Of a stretch of DNA of 64,000 nucleotides, positions 27,068 through 35,381 are shown one piece after another. The DNA is taken from positions 1-64,000 of the forward strand of contig NZ_FOAF01000016.1 of assembly GCF_900109575.1 (NCBI RefSeq). Direction: 5' to 3'. The translations under genes and the position numbers were made by a program. Positions within the stretch are counted from its first letter, which is position 1, and each line of letters begins with the position of its first letter. The notes beneath the pieces were generated by a model. That model searched no databases and was not told the origin of the DNA. It saw nothing but the letters and a program-made list of their open reading frames with translations. Source of the stretch: Olivibacter domesticus (GTDB lineage Bacteria; Bacteroidota; Bacteroidia; Sphingobacteriales; Sphingobacteriaceae).

Positions 27068-27917
27068 ATCGTCTTTCATTGGTAATCAGGATTTTTCAGT
27101 GGTTAAGGTACGCGCATCTTCATTCGATGGTTTAATGGATCCATTGCTCGGTTTCGAACATTTTAAAATGAGTACACAGGCATTTCGTCCACGTCCATAT
27201 GCAGGTATGTCAATTATAACGTATCTTTTTAATGATTCGGCACCTTATCACATCCTGGATACGGCAGGAACCGACCTTATTCTTCAACCCGAATGTTTAA
27301 GTTGGACACAGGCGGCTAAAGGACTGGTTCGTACGGCATCTCCTAAACCTGAAGGGCTTTTTTCGCACGGTTTACAGATACTGATCGATATACCTGGAAA
27401 GCATAAACAACTGAACCCAAAAGCGATCGCCCACATGGAGGCGCATTCCATTCCAGAAAGAGTTGACCATGGTGTTAACATGAGGGTGTTAATAGGCCAT
27501 GATGGGGATGGTATATCGCCAATTGATTCGCAGCAGGCATTTACGTTTTTGCATATCACGATCGCGAACGGTGAAAATTTTGTCTGCGATCTGCCTACCG
27601 GTTGGAATGCCACGGCTCATCTATTAAGCGGTGCCGTACGGATGCAAACCAATATTGGCATTAGCTATCTCAGTGCTGGGGTAACGGTAGCTTTAGGAGA
27701 GTCTTCTTTTATAGAACGTTTATCTTTTATTGCACACGCACAAAGCGAACTCTTGTTTTTCAGTGGTTTGCCGATCCAGGAGCAAACGTGCAATTCCGGA
27801 ACCATGTTTATGTCATCAACGGAGGATTTAGGAAGGGCTATTGCGGATTACGAAGAGGGAAAAATGGGCTTTATAACCCTAATAGAAGGAAGATGGCAAG
27901 TTATCCCGCCGGTGTAA
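27036..27917 (+). CDS. Pirin-family protein lacking the metal-binding residues
   Basis: 293 aa from the ATG at 27036; the frame is open to 26988. Bicupin pirin fold: L-D-P-L-L-G-F-E-H-F, G-L-Q-I-L-I-D-I-P-G-K-H-K and the C-terminal pirin domain E-S-S-F-I-E-R-L and F-F-S-G-L-P-I. Canonical pirins bind metal with the His pair of the H-P-H-x-G-F-E motif and with His/Glu of G-I-V-H-S-E. Here the aligned segments read R-P-R-P-Y-A-G and G-L-V-R-T-A, so all four ligands are replaced. Quercetinase-type or iron-sensing activity is therefore unlikely. It is part of the sigma-54 operon. Confidence 0.82.
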   Translation: MHSLRISRLIKSSFIGNQDFSVVKVRASSFDGLMDPLLGFEHFKMSTQAFRPRPYAGMSIITYLFNDSAPYHILDTAGTDLILQPECLSWTQAAKGLVRTASPKPEGLFSHGLQILIDIPGKHKQLNPKAIAHMEAHSIPERVDHGVNMRVLIGHDGDGISPIDSQQAFTFLHITIANGENFVCDLPTGWNATAHLLSGAVRMQTNIGISYLSAGVTVALGESSFIERLSFIAHAQSELLFFSGLPIQEQTCNSGTMFMSSTEDLGRAIADYEEGKMGFITLIEGRWQVIPPV

Positions 27918-28039
27918 GAAGTGTGGTCGACTGAAATTATCCAACATAATTAATTGATAGTATCAAAATAAAGTGTTTACCCCGGGCAGCGATTGCCCAA
28001 CAATTCGATATATATTTTAAACAATTAAAACAGACAAAA

Positions 28040-28399
28040 ATGAACGAGTATTTAGTAGTTGTCCACAGAGACATCACCAGCAAGAACCCGAAACCTACTG
28101 CAGAACAAATGCAAATGGCAATGAAACCTTATCAGGAATGGATCGCTTCTATTGCGGCACAAGATAAGTTGGTTGCCCCTCCTAAACGTTGGGATGTAGG
28201 CGGAAGAGTAATTAAAGGCATGAAATCGATGGCAAAGGTAAGCGAAGGTCCATTAGCGACCGATAGTCTTTCAATTGGTGGCCTCTTTTTAGTGAAAGCC
28301 GATGATTACAAGGAAGCGGTTAAACTTGCAAAAGCTTGTCCGATAATCCAATACGGCGCTATTGTAGAGGTGCGTGAGGCTATTCCTCCGGTACAGTAA
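28040..28399 (+). CDS. YCII-domain protein
   Basis: 119 aa, a single YCII-related (dimeric alpha-beta barrel) domain: N-E-Y-L-V-V-V-H at the start, M-K-P-Y-Q-E-W-I helix, G-G-L-F-L-V-K-A-D-D-Y-K-E-A-V-K-L-A-K-A-C-P and G-A-I-V-E-V-R-E at the end. The C-terminal half matches the usual 'A-x-x-A-A-x-C-P' signature. The biochemical role is not established for most members. The 122-nt gap before it contains only a small 5-bp hairpin (27984-27998). Confidence 0.85.
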   Translation: MNEYLVVVHRDITSKNPKPTAEQMQMAMKPYQEWIASIAAQDKLVAPPKRWDVGGRVIKGMKSMAKVSEGPLATDSLSIGGLFLVKADDYKEAVKLAKACPIIQYGAIVEVREAIPPVQ

Positions 28400-28405
28400 A
28401 TTCAG

Positions 28406-28513
28406 AAGGGGCTGTCTAAAAGTCATTCGTCAACGTCACCTCGAGTGAAGCATTCTCCACTCAGCTGGGTTTTGGACGAAATGATGGTCAATGCTACTTT
28501 TTAGGCAGCTCCT
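28406..28513. repeat. Long palindromic element (MITE- or REP-like)
   Basis: About 108 nt that fold on themselves. Outer arms GGGGCTGTCTAAAAGT and ACTTTTTAGGCAGCTCC, then TCATTCGTC with GACGAAATGA, then GAGTG with CACTC around a short loop. Mobile or REP-type palindromes with such GGGGCTGTCTAAAAA ends are familiar in Bacteroidota. It sits between the YCII and SdhC genes and would be transcribed with the operon as one long hairpin. Confidence 0.65.
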
Positions 28514-28544
28514 TTCAATAGGCGAAATTTAACAGATAATAGAT

Positions 28545-29216
28545 ATGAATTGGCTTATTAAAACATTAACAAGTTCTGTCGGTAAAAAATTTACAATGGC
28601 ATTTACTGGTTTATTTCTGATCAGTTTTCTCATTGTTCATGCCAGCATAAATGCGCTTATATTTTACAACGACGGAGGAGAGATTTTTACTATAGGGGCA
28701 CATTTTATGGCAACAAATCTCATTATTAGAACGATCGAAATTGTATTGGTAGTAGGTTTACTGTTACATATCATTCAGGCCTTATTGCTTTGGCGCTCAA
28801 ACCGTGCCGCTAGGCCAATAAGATATGCAGTTATTAAACATCCTCCTCAAAGTACCTGGTATAGTCGAAGTATGACCCTATTGGGTACATTGATTCTACT
28901 GTTCTTGGTTATCCATACATCAAATTTTTGGATTCCAAATCGCACACACCAATTTTTGTATGGGGAAGAGTTACCGCTCTACGACATGATGATTGAGAAG
29001 TTTAGTGACCCGATAGAGGTGGTGATCTACCTTTTGGGAGCTTTCTCCTTGTTTTGGCATCTATTACATGGCTTTGCAAGTGCTTTCCAAAGCCTCGGTT
29101 TAGACCATAACAAATACAAGGGATTGATCCGGTTTACGGGTAAGGCTTTTTCTGTGATTATCTGCTTGACTTTTGCCATGATGCCCATATCTATCTATTT
29201 GAAATGGATCAGATAA
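28545..29216 (+). CDS. sdhC: Succinate dehydrogenase cytochrome b subunit, orphan copy
   Basis: 223 aa, five predicted membrane helices. It matches the b558-type SdhC/FrdC of Bacteroidota: S-S-V-G-K-K-F-x-M-A-F-T-G-L at the N-terminus, conserved histidines in I-V-H-A-S, L-L-H-I-I-Q-A, V-I-H-T-S-N-F-W and F-W-H-L-L-H-G-F-A-S-A-F-Q-S-L-G for two haems. It binds haem b and menaquinone in the membrane. The flavoprotein (SdhA) and iron-sulfur (SdhB) genes that normally follow are absent, and instead it is inside a stress-type operon. It may act alone on quinone or substitute in the complex; this is inference. Confidence 0.88.
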   Translation: MNWLIKTLTSSVGKKFTMAFTGLFLISFLIVHASINALIFYNDGGEIFTIGAHFMATNLIIRTIEIVLVVGLLLHIIQALLLWRSNRAARPIRYAVIKHPPQSTWYSRSMTLLGTLILLFLVIHTSNFWIPNRTHQFLYGEELPLYDMMIEKFSDPIEVVIYLLGAFSLFWHLLHGFASAFQSLGLDHNKYKGLIRFTGKAFSVIICLTFAMMPISIYLKWIR

Positions 29217-29297
29217 GAAGTTTCTTGCTTCGTGGGGGAGTAAAGGGAAGTCCGGGCAAATAAAGTGGTACATGGAACAATAAAACATTAGTGATCG

Positions 29298-29729
29298 ATG
29301 ATGGAGTACATAAAAAAATATATTGTAAAAGAAGAACACACGGATTGGCAAGGTAATATGGAAGGTTTATATTACCCTTATTACCTAGAAGATTGCCGTC
29401 ATGCTTATATTAAGGAAATTCTGTGTTTCGATTTCGAGGAAGAAGCACGAAATGGGATAAGTATGGTGTTATCCAACTATCGTATACAGATCCTGCGATC
29501 ATTAAAAGGAGGGAGTAACCTTTCTGTCAGCTGTACGGTTTTTAGAGATAAAAGTGCATCTACACTTCTTCATTTTAAGCAGATGATTACTTTGCGGGGA
29601 AAAATTGTAACACTCGGATTGTTCTCCAGCACTTGTACGCCTTCAAATGGGGGGAGGTCGTTTTTGCCTCCATCGCTGAACCGTTTGTTAAGCAGGGTTC
29701 CGTTGTTGGAAACTCTGTCCAATTTTTAA
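29298..29729 (+). CDS. Hotdog-fold acyl-CoA thioesterase-like protein
   Basis: 143 aa; an ATG one codon later could also start it. The N-terminal segment H-T-D-W-Q-G-N-M-E-G-L-Y-Y-P-Y-Y-L-E-D-C-R-H resembles the 4-hydroxybenzoyl-CoA thioesterase helix, with the usual D-x-x-G/N-x-x replaced in part. L-S-N-Y-R-I-Q-I-L-R-S-L strand and F-K-Q-M-I-T-L-R-G-K follow. The C-terminal 30 residues are Ser/Pro-rich and overlap the open frame leading to the AhpD gene. Cytoplasmic. Its substrate is unknown. Confidence 0.65.
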   Translation: MMEYIKKYIVKEEHTDWQGNMEGLYYPYYLEDCRHAYIKEILCFDFEEEARNGISMVLSNYRIQILRSLKGGSNLSVSCTVFRDKSASTLLHFKQMITLRGKIVTLGLFSSTCTPSNGGRSFLPPSLNRLLSRVPLLETLSNF

Positions 29730-29767
29730 TTCTCAATTGTCAAAATAAAAATTTAAAACAAGTAAAA

Positions 29768-30220
29768 ATGGAAACCAGAATCAATGCATTCGAAAAAGGA
29801 AAAAAAGCAATGGGCGCACTATTTACATTAAGTGGTTACTTGAAAAAATCTGCTATTGAACGCGAGCTATTAGAGCTCGTAGATTTCAGAGTTTCGCAGA
29901 TAAACGGTTGCGCTTATTGTCTTGACATGCACTCTAAGGAGTTGCGGGCGATTGGTGAAACAGAACAGCGGCTTTATGGTTTAAGCGCTTGGAGAGAATG
30001 CCCCTATTATAGCGCTCGCGAAAGGGCCGCATTGGAGTGGGCAGAAGCATTAACGAAGGTGCAGGTGACCGATGAAATTTACCGCATAGCAAAGGAGCAA
30101 TTTTCTGACGAAGAACTAGTGGATTTGACGTTGGGCGTCACCACCATCAACACATGGAATCGTTTTAATCTAGCGTTCGAGAACACGCCTGGTACTTATC
30201 AAATAGGTGCATTTGGCTAA
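29768..30220 (+). CDS. AhpD-family carboxymuconolactone decarboxylase-like protein
   Basis: 150 aa from the ATG at 29768, preceded by AAGTAAAA. Core motif N-G-C-A-Y-C-L-D-M-H-S-K-E-L has the redox Cys-x2-Cys and following His typical of AhpD-like peroxidases. V-T-T-I-N-T-W-N-R-F-N matches the C-terminal helix. It reduces peroxides or serves as a thiol relay in the cytoplasm. Last gene of the sigma-54 operon, followed by a terminator at 30320-30344. It is the clearest antioxidant enzyme in that operon. Confidence 0.9.
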   Translation: METRINAFEKGKKAMGALFTLSGYLKKSAIERELLELVDFRVSQINGCAYCLDMHSKELRAIGETEQRLYGLSAWRECPYYSARERAALEWAEALTKVQVTDEIYRIAKEQFSDEELVDLTLGVTTINTWNRFNLAFENTPGTYQIGAFG

Positions 30221-30319
30221 CATTTAAATGAACATGTTTTTGCTCCATATACCCCTGGACTGCCTAGCGAAGCCGTTTGGTAGACTGCTTAAGCTTGTTC
30301 TATGTTGCTAGGAGTTCCC

Positions 30320-30344
30320 GAATCCCCGTCGTGCACGGGGATTC
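30320..30344 (+). terminator. Terminator of the seven-gene operon
   Basis: GAATCCCCGT and its exact complement (30320-30329 / 30335-30344) with a 5-nt loop, followed by T-rich TATTATTCTTTC. Confidence 0.75.
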
Positions 30345-30398
30345 TATTATTCTTTCAAAAAGTTCACAAAATAATGGATATTATAAATAACAAACATC

Positions 30399-30584
30399 AT
30401 GAGTAAATTTCACACCTTTACATCACCCGACAATCTAGCGGTGATTATCAATTTAAAAAAGATTACGGCAATCGTAGAAACGCACGAAGGAAAATCAACT
30501 ATCTTTTTGGATAACGGGCATAATATCTCAGTAAATGAAGATTTAAATAGCATCCGATTTGATTTAGATAGTAATAAGCAATAA
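30399..30584 (+). CDS. Small FlbD-like protein
   Basis: 61 aa, a single beta-rich domain: V-I-I-N-L-K-K-I-T-A-I-V-E, then T-I-F-L-D-N-G-H-N-I-S-V-N-E-D. This pattern (start-of-strand position, 'I-E' turn, 'L-x-N-G' hairpin and V-x-E-x end) resembles the short FlbD-like proteins found in Bacteroidota with no known role. Acidic tail. Alone between the operon terminator and the next SDR gene. Confidence 0.55.
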   Translation: MSKFHTFTSPDNLAVIINLKKITAIVETHEGKSTIFLDNGHNISVNEDLNSIRFDLDSNKQ

Positions 30585-30775
30585 TATTATTTTGCTAAAG
30601 ATGCCGTGTCGTAGGTGTTTTAAGCTGATGCATAAGGCTAGCGTACTGTAATTGGTCGGAAAAATGAGTAGAAAAGCTCTAACGAACCTTACAACAAAGT
30701 CGATTTGGACGTCGCAACAAAACGAAATTCAACCTTTTTATAGACCTTTGTATTATATTTATAAATGAAGACAGT

Positions 30776-31687
30776 ATGTGGACAACTAAAAATATGCCTG
30801 ATTTATCAGGTAAGATAGCCGTTGTAACTGGCGCTAATACAGGTATTGGCTTTGAAACAGCAAAAGCGTTATATGAAGCGGGTGCGACGGTCACGATTGC
30901 AGCTCGAGACGAGCGAAAAATTAAAGAAGCAATTGAGCGGATTAAAACTGCTGGAAAGGGACGTGGCTCGCTTGAAGTAGGAATTCTTAATTTGGCGAGT
31001 CTAACGAGTGTCAAGCATTTTGCTAATAGGTTCATCTCCCAACATAAGAGCTTGGATTTATTGATTAACAACGCAGGTGTGATGATTCCTCCAGCTTCCA
31101 AGACTGAGGACGGATTTGAATTGCAATTCGGCGTTAATTTTCTTGGACATTTTGCGTTAACCGGGCTTTTTTTTACATTATTGAAAAGGGCCGATCACGC
31201 GCGTGTTGTTACACTTTCAAGCGGTGCAGCTACGCTAGCGGAAGGTATTGATTTTGAAAATTTAAGATTGGAAAAACCTTATGACGAATGGCGAGAATAT
31301 GCTGTTAGCAAATTAGCGGATATCCTTTTCACTAAGGAATTCGATCGCCGATTGCAGGCTAATGGTAGCAATATCCTATCCGTGGCTGCACATCCGGGCG
31401 TTACGCGTACAGATCTGCAACGCCATATTCCGGCCGATGACCTAGATGTGCAGTTTGCCCGTTTTGATACTGTTATGGACCCTTGGCAAGGAGCCTTGCC
31501 CTCTTTGTTTGCGGCCACCGACGCCTCTGTAAAAGGTAGTGATTTTTATGGGCCGGATGGCGAAAACGAATATGCTGGTTATCCGGCACTTTCAAAGCAT
31601 TCCACAGGCTATATGCATGATAAGGTTTTAGCCACCAACTTATGGGAATATGCTGAGAAGGAGACGGGCGTTCACTACTTTCAATAA
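30776..31687 (+). CDS. Short-chain dehydrogenase (retinol dehydrogenase-like)
   Basis: 303 aa. T-G-A-N-T-G-I-G at residues 20-27, L-I-N-N-A-G-V-M, catalytic S-S-G and Y-A-V-S-K-L-A. The segment R-L-Q-A-N-G-S-N-I-L-S-V-A-A-H-P-G-V-T-R-T-D-L matches the RDH/WWOX-type branch, which usually uses NADP(H). The AraC gene starts 27 nt downstream from a TTG, so they are probably co-transcribed. The substrate is not predictable. Confidence 0.88.
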   Translation: MWTTKNMPDLSGKIAVVTGANTGIGFETAKALYEAGATVTIAARDERKIKEAIERIKTAGKGRGSLEVGILNLASLTSVKHFANRFISQHKSLDLLINNAGVMIPPASKTEDGFELQFGVNFLGHFALTGLFFTLLKRADHARVVTLSSGAATLAEGIDFENLRLEKPYDEWREYAVSKLADILFTKEFDRRLQANGSNILSVAAHPGVTRTDLQRHIPADDLDVQFARFDTVMDPWQGALPSLFAATDASVKGSDFYGPDGENEYAGYPALSKHSTGYMHDKVLATNLWEYAEKETGVHYFQ

Positions 31688-31713
31688 TTTTGAATTATTA
31701 AATTGGAATCAGT

Positions 31714-32505
31714 TTGCGAGTTACTAATATTCACTCTTGTCATTTAGGTCCGGAAATTTCGCCGGAACAATTTATTTCTGATCATTTCTTCCTTTGTTTA
31801 CTACGTGGCTCGATGGTAGCTTACGATGGTCAAAAAACTTATACCGTGCAACCGGGCAATTATTGCATCGCTCGGAAAAATCATTTGCTGCGGTATACCA
31901 AATACAAGGATAACGATCGCTTTGAAAAAGTTATCATTACCTTCGATGAGCCTTTTTTAAAGCGGTTTTTGGAACGTCATCCAACAGATTCTTTAACGCT
32001 AACTAATGACGACTCCTTTCTTTTTGTGAAAGAAGAGACTTTTATTGCAAATTTTATTCAATCGTTGAAGCCTTATTACAACAGTGATGAGGCGATTGAC
32101 GAAGCCTTCGCCGATATCAAACGCGAAGAACTGCTGCTGATTCTACTACGCGCTGACCCTAGCTTGGCAGCCGTTTTTTTTAACTTTGGCGCTCCTGCTA
32201 AAATCGATCTGGAAGAGTTTATGAACCGGAACTTCCGTTTCAATATCAGTTTGGAGCGTTTTGCTTTTCTTACGGGTAGAAGCCTTTCGTCCTTTAAAAG
32301 GGACTTTTACAAGATATTTAATGATACACCTCGCAATTGGCTGAGAAAAAAACGTTTGGACGAAGCACACTTTCAGCTCAGTAAAAAACACCTTAAATCA
32401 AGCGAAGTTTATTTGGAAGTTGGTTTCGAAGATTTATCGCATTTTTCTTTCGCCTTTAAAAAGCAGTTTGGCTATAACCCAAGCGAGCTTATGTCTAGCG
32501 AATAA
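31714..32505 (+). CDS. AraC-family transcriptional regulator (TTG start)
   Basis: 263 aa. The start is a TTG at 31714; an in-frame stop at 31699 leaves no ATG upstream and the first internal ATG would cut into the cupin. The cupin-like N-terminal half (P-G-N-Y-C-I-A-R) is followed by the double HTH in the last 90 residues: F-A-F-L-T-G-R-S-L-S-S-F-K-R-D-F and S-S-E-V-Y-L-E-V-G-F-E-D-L-S-H-F-S-F-A-F-K-K. It probably regulates the SDR gene in front of it; this is inference. Confidence 0.88.
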   Translation: MRVTNIHSCHLGPEISPEQFISDHFFLCLLRGSMVAYDGQKTYTVQPGNYCIARKNHLLRYTKYKDNDRFEKVIITFDEPFLKRFLERHPTDSLTLTNDDSFLFVKEETFIANFIQSLKPYYNSDEAIDEAFADIKREELLLILLRADPSLAAVFFNFGAPAKIDLEEFMNRNFRFNISLERFAFLTGRSLSSFKRDFYKIFNDTPRNWLRKKRLDEAHFQLSKKHLKSSEVYLEVGFEDLSHFSFAFKKQFGYNPSELMSSE

Positions 32506-32987
32506 TTTTGCACACGATCAACGTCAATATCAAAGTTGCGTAAGTTTGCGTGTCATCATAGTGCCTATATGGCCGGTCTGCCACTAAAGTAAATTTTCGT
32601 AAAATTTATTTAATACATCCTTTTTTACTCAACGTGAACTATTTCTCGGTTATCGCATTTTACCTCTTAACTCTTTAGCTTCTGATAACGTATTCACAAA
32701 TATAAGTAAGGATGCGACCGCTTAACCAGGCAAATACGTAATTCGTCCATGCGGAAACCATGCTCATCGAAATTTTTATAAAAACGACGGATAGTGGTTT
32801 AAATTTGAATAGCGTCTAATCTACCTTGATAGATGTAGGGTTCAGATTGTATATAATAGCCTGCGTTTCATCAAGGGGATGGCGAGTAAATATTAGACTT
32901 AATTGTGAAACAGGTGATTTGTCCTATAAATCAGGTTAAAAGGGGGATAAAGTAGCTGGTTTAACTGTTATTTTTGCCCATAGTTTA
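32506..32987. other. 482-nt gap without a supported gene
   Basis: No terminator or promoter that I can name. On the minus strand, around 32760-32930, two short runs read like protein (one of about 30 codons containing P-L-D-E-T-Q-A-I-I-Y-N-L-N-P and one containing F-D-E-H-G-F-R-M-D-E-L), in different frames and broken by stops. They may be remnants of a lost gene or chance. Confidence 0.35.
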
Positions 32988-33872
32988 ATGATAAAAGTTA
33001 TGACAACGAAAATCCCCATTTGGGAGTTAAAAAATCACTTATCGGGCATACGCATTGACCGGATGAGTGATACCTTTCTTAACGATCTTTTTGAGGATAT
33101 ATCGAAGTTGCACCGGAACGATCATTTCCTTTTGATTAAGCTGGAGAGGGGGCGGGCCGAACTTTTGGTTGATTTTAAAAAGACTTTGCTTGGCGCGGGA
33201 AAAATGTTTTTTCTACAACCTGGACAGGTGTTGCAAATGGTTCATTTTCAGGAAATTGATGGTTGGGTGCTATACCTGGACAATAAATTAATTGACGATC
33301 ATGTGCGGCTGACGATCGAAGATTCCTTATTCAGAGGGCCACTACTTTCGCTTACGGAGTCCGACTCGGAATGGTTCAACAGCTACCTGGATATTCTTTT
33401 GAAAACCTACCATGATCGGAATTATTCAAGTTTGCATAGGCATATCGTAAGTGCTATGGTTGCGCCGATTGTTTATAAGGCAGCCTCCATATTTCAGGCC
33501 AATGCTAGTAATTTAATCGATCAACATTCACAGCGGAGCGTGGAACTTACCAAGATTTTCAAGCGCTTGGTTAGAAGTCATTTTAAACAGTTGAAGCGAC
33601 CTAAAGATTATGCGTATTTAATGCATATTTCGATCAGCTACTTAAATGATACCGTTAAATCGGTCACAGGTTTTACACTTTCGTACTTTATTCAGCAGGA
33701 AATGCTTCGAGAAGCGCAGCGACTGCTCTGTTACACGGATTTGAGTGTAAAGGAAATTTCTTCCTCTATGGGCTATGAAGATTATAAATATTTCAACCGT
33801 ATTTTCGGGAAACTTACGAAAACTTCTCCGGGACGTTTCCGAAAGGAGTTTAAATTGACGAAGATGGCGTAG
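32988..33872 (+). CDS. AraC-family regulator of the efflux operon
   Basis: 294 aa; an alternative ATG lies four codons in. The sensing half (1-190) is cupin-like with F-F-L-Q-P-G-Q-V-L. The HTH pair in the last 95 residues is Y-A-Y-L-M-H-I-S-I-S-Y-L-N-D-T-V and V-K-E-I-S-S-S-M-G-Y-E-D-Y-K-Y-F-N-R-I-F, then S-P-G-R-F-R. It precedes the TolC-HlyD-MFS genes by 126 nt on the same strand, the usual arrangement of these pumps in Bacteroidota, and most likely controls them. Confidence 0.9.
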   Translation: MIKVMTTKIPIWELKNHLSGIRIDRMSDTFLNDLFEDISKLHRNDHFLLIKLERGRAELLVDFKKTLLGAGKMFFLQPGQVLQMVHFQEIDGWVLYLDNKLIDDHVRLTIEDSLFRGPLLSLTESDSEWFNSYLDILLKTYHDRNYSSLHRHIVSAMVAPIVYKAASIFQANASNLIDQHSQRSVELTKIFKRLVRSHFKQLKRPKDYAYLMHISISYLNDTVKSVTGFTLSYFIQQEMLREAQRLLCYTDLSVKEISSSMGYEDYKYFNRIFGKLTKTSPGRFRKEFKLTKMA

Positions 33873-33998
33873 GGTATTCACTTACAATATATAGAATTTA
33901 TGAAAAAAATTTTACGGATAATCATTCGTAGAGGGCATCTTTTGCCAAAATTTTCCGAGATACCCACGCGCATAGATTTCAAAAGGCTAATAGATTAA

Positions 33999-35381
33999 AT
34001 GATTAATATCAATAAAATGACAAAAAGAATAACCGTGGAATCAATAGCACGACAGCTAAGCATTATTATCTTGTGCACCATGCTATGCTTGCAGGTCGTG
34101 GCTCAATCTGCCACTACCAGTACGCTAAGCTTAAGTTTGGCCGATGCCATTTCTCGTGCCAAGGAGTCTAACAAGTTGATCGGCGTAGCACGACAGGAAC
34201 AGCTGGCCGCTGCGGTGGATCTCGCGCAAGCGAAAAGCGAGGTTCTCCCGCAATTAAATACTGGTTTAGGATATCAACGTTATACGGAGTTGACTTTGTA
34301 CGAGGGCTTATTCGGTGATGCTAGTCATCAAACTAAACCTCCAAATGCAAATGCCGGTAATTTGAATGTGGAATCTTCTTTCAATCTTTATGCAGGGGGA
34401 AGGCAAAAAGCGATTATCCATGGCTTTAAGCTAAGAAATGAACTTGCCGCAATCGCCACAGAAGAAACAGAGGCGAATATCGGCCTACAGACAGCACTTA
34501 GCTATTTAGACATGGTAAAGTTCTATTATCAGCAGCAGATAATAGCCGATCAGGTAGATAGATTACGCATTCTTTCGAAAAATATCAAGGCTTTGTACAC
34601 GAATGGTAAGGTGACGAGGAGCGACTTGCTACGCGCAGATGTCATGCTGTCTAACGCAGAGGTAAATCAGCAAGCAAGCATAAATGATTATGCTATCAGT
34701 AATCAGCGGTTAAATGTACTGTTAGGTGTAGATGAACAGACACTTATTTTACCGATTGATACTAATGCGCTCGTTATTGCGGATAGCATACGTATTAACG
34801 GATTGATACAGGAACGAGCGCATATATATAGCTTGTTAAAGGTCGACAAAAACATAGATATTCAGCAGCGGCAGATAGAACAGCTCAAATCTTTCAATTT
34901 ACCATCAGTTTCTTTGTTTGCGGGCTACGGATTTAATTATCCAAACAATTTTGTGTTCCCCCCACGGGATCAAACCGTCGGCGTTGGCACTGCAGGCATT
35001 AAGCTGAGTTATAACATTTCCTCGGTTTATCAGAATAAGAACCGTATACGTGCCGCCCGGGTGCGAACCGATGGGTTGAAACAACAAAAGGAATGGTTGC
35101 AGGAGAGTGTAGGCCAAGAAATCACGGCATTGGCTATAAAGCATAGGGAGGCTTTAAACAGAATGGCCGTAGTTAAAACATCCATCGAACAAACCAAAAT
35201 AAACTACCATATACAGAATACAAAATACCTAAATCAACTAAGCTTACTGACTGATTTATTGGAGGCCGACAATTTGTATCAAGAGGCTCGGTTTAGTTAC
35301 ATACGAACGAATATCAACGCTTTAGCAATCTACTATCGTCTATTATTTGTAACCGGAAAATTTTATCAAAATGGAATCTAA
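33999..35381 (+). CDS. TolC-family outer-membrane efflux protein
   Basis: 460 aa; a second ATG at 34017 is also possible. A signal peptide (about 1-34) ends C-L-Q-V-V-A-Q. It has the two long helical repeats of TolC-like factors: L-S-L-A-D-A-I-S-R-A-K-E-S-N near the start and a second half with long A/Q/E-rich helices ending N-A-L-A-I-Y-Y-R-L-L. It forms the outer-membrane channel of a tripartite pump. The last 11 nt overlap the HlyD gene. Confidence 0.9.
   Translation: MININKMTKRITVESIARQLSIIILCTMLCLQVVAQSATTSTLSLSLADAISRAKESNKLIGVARQEQLAAAVDLAQAKSEVLPQLNTGLGYQRYTELTLYEGLFGDASHQTKPPNANAGNLNVESSFNLYAGGRQKAIIHGFKLRNELAAIATEETEANIGLQTALSYLDMVKFYYQQQIIADQVDRLRILSKNIKALYTNGKVTRSDLLRADVMLSNAEVNQQASINDYAISNQRLNVLLGVDEQTLILPIDTNALVIADSIRINGLIQERAHIYSLLKVDKNIDIQQRQIEQLKSFNLPSVSLFAGYGFNYPNNFVFPPRDQTVGVGTAGIKLSYNISSVYQNKNRIRAARVRTDGLKQQKEWLQESVGQEITALAIKHREALNRMAVVKTSIEQTKINYHIQNTKYLNQLSLLTDLLEADNLYQEARFSYIRTNINALAIYYRLLFVTGKFYQNGI

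Noticed and set aside
27984-27998. GGGCA/TGCCC hairpin as a sigma-54 site before the YCII gene
   Set aside because: The GG..GC spacing is one base short; more likely a small hairpin.
28545-29216. Reading the SdhC gene as a start of a full succinate dehydrogenase operon
   Set aside because: The next genes are a thioesterase and AhpD, with no flavoprotein or iron-sulfur subunit up to the terminator.
33934-33955. GGGCAT..TTGCC upstream of the TolC gene as a sigma-54 promoter
   Set aside because: GG to GC distance is 11 nt rather than 12.
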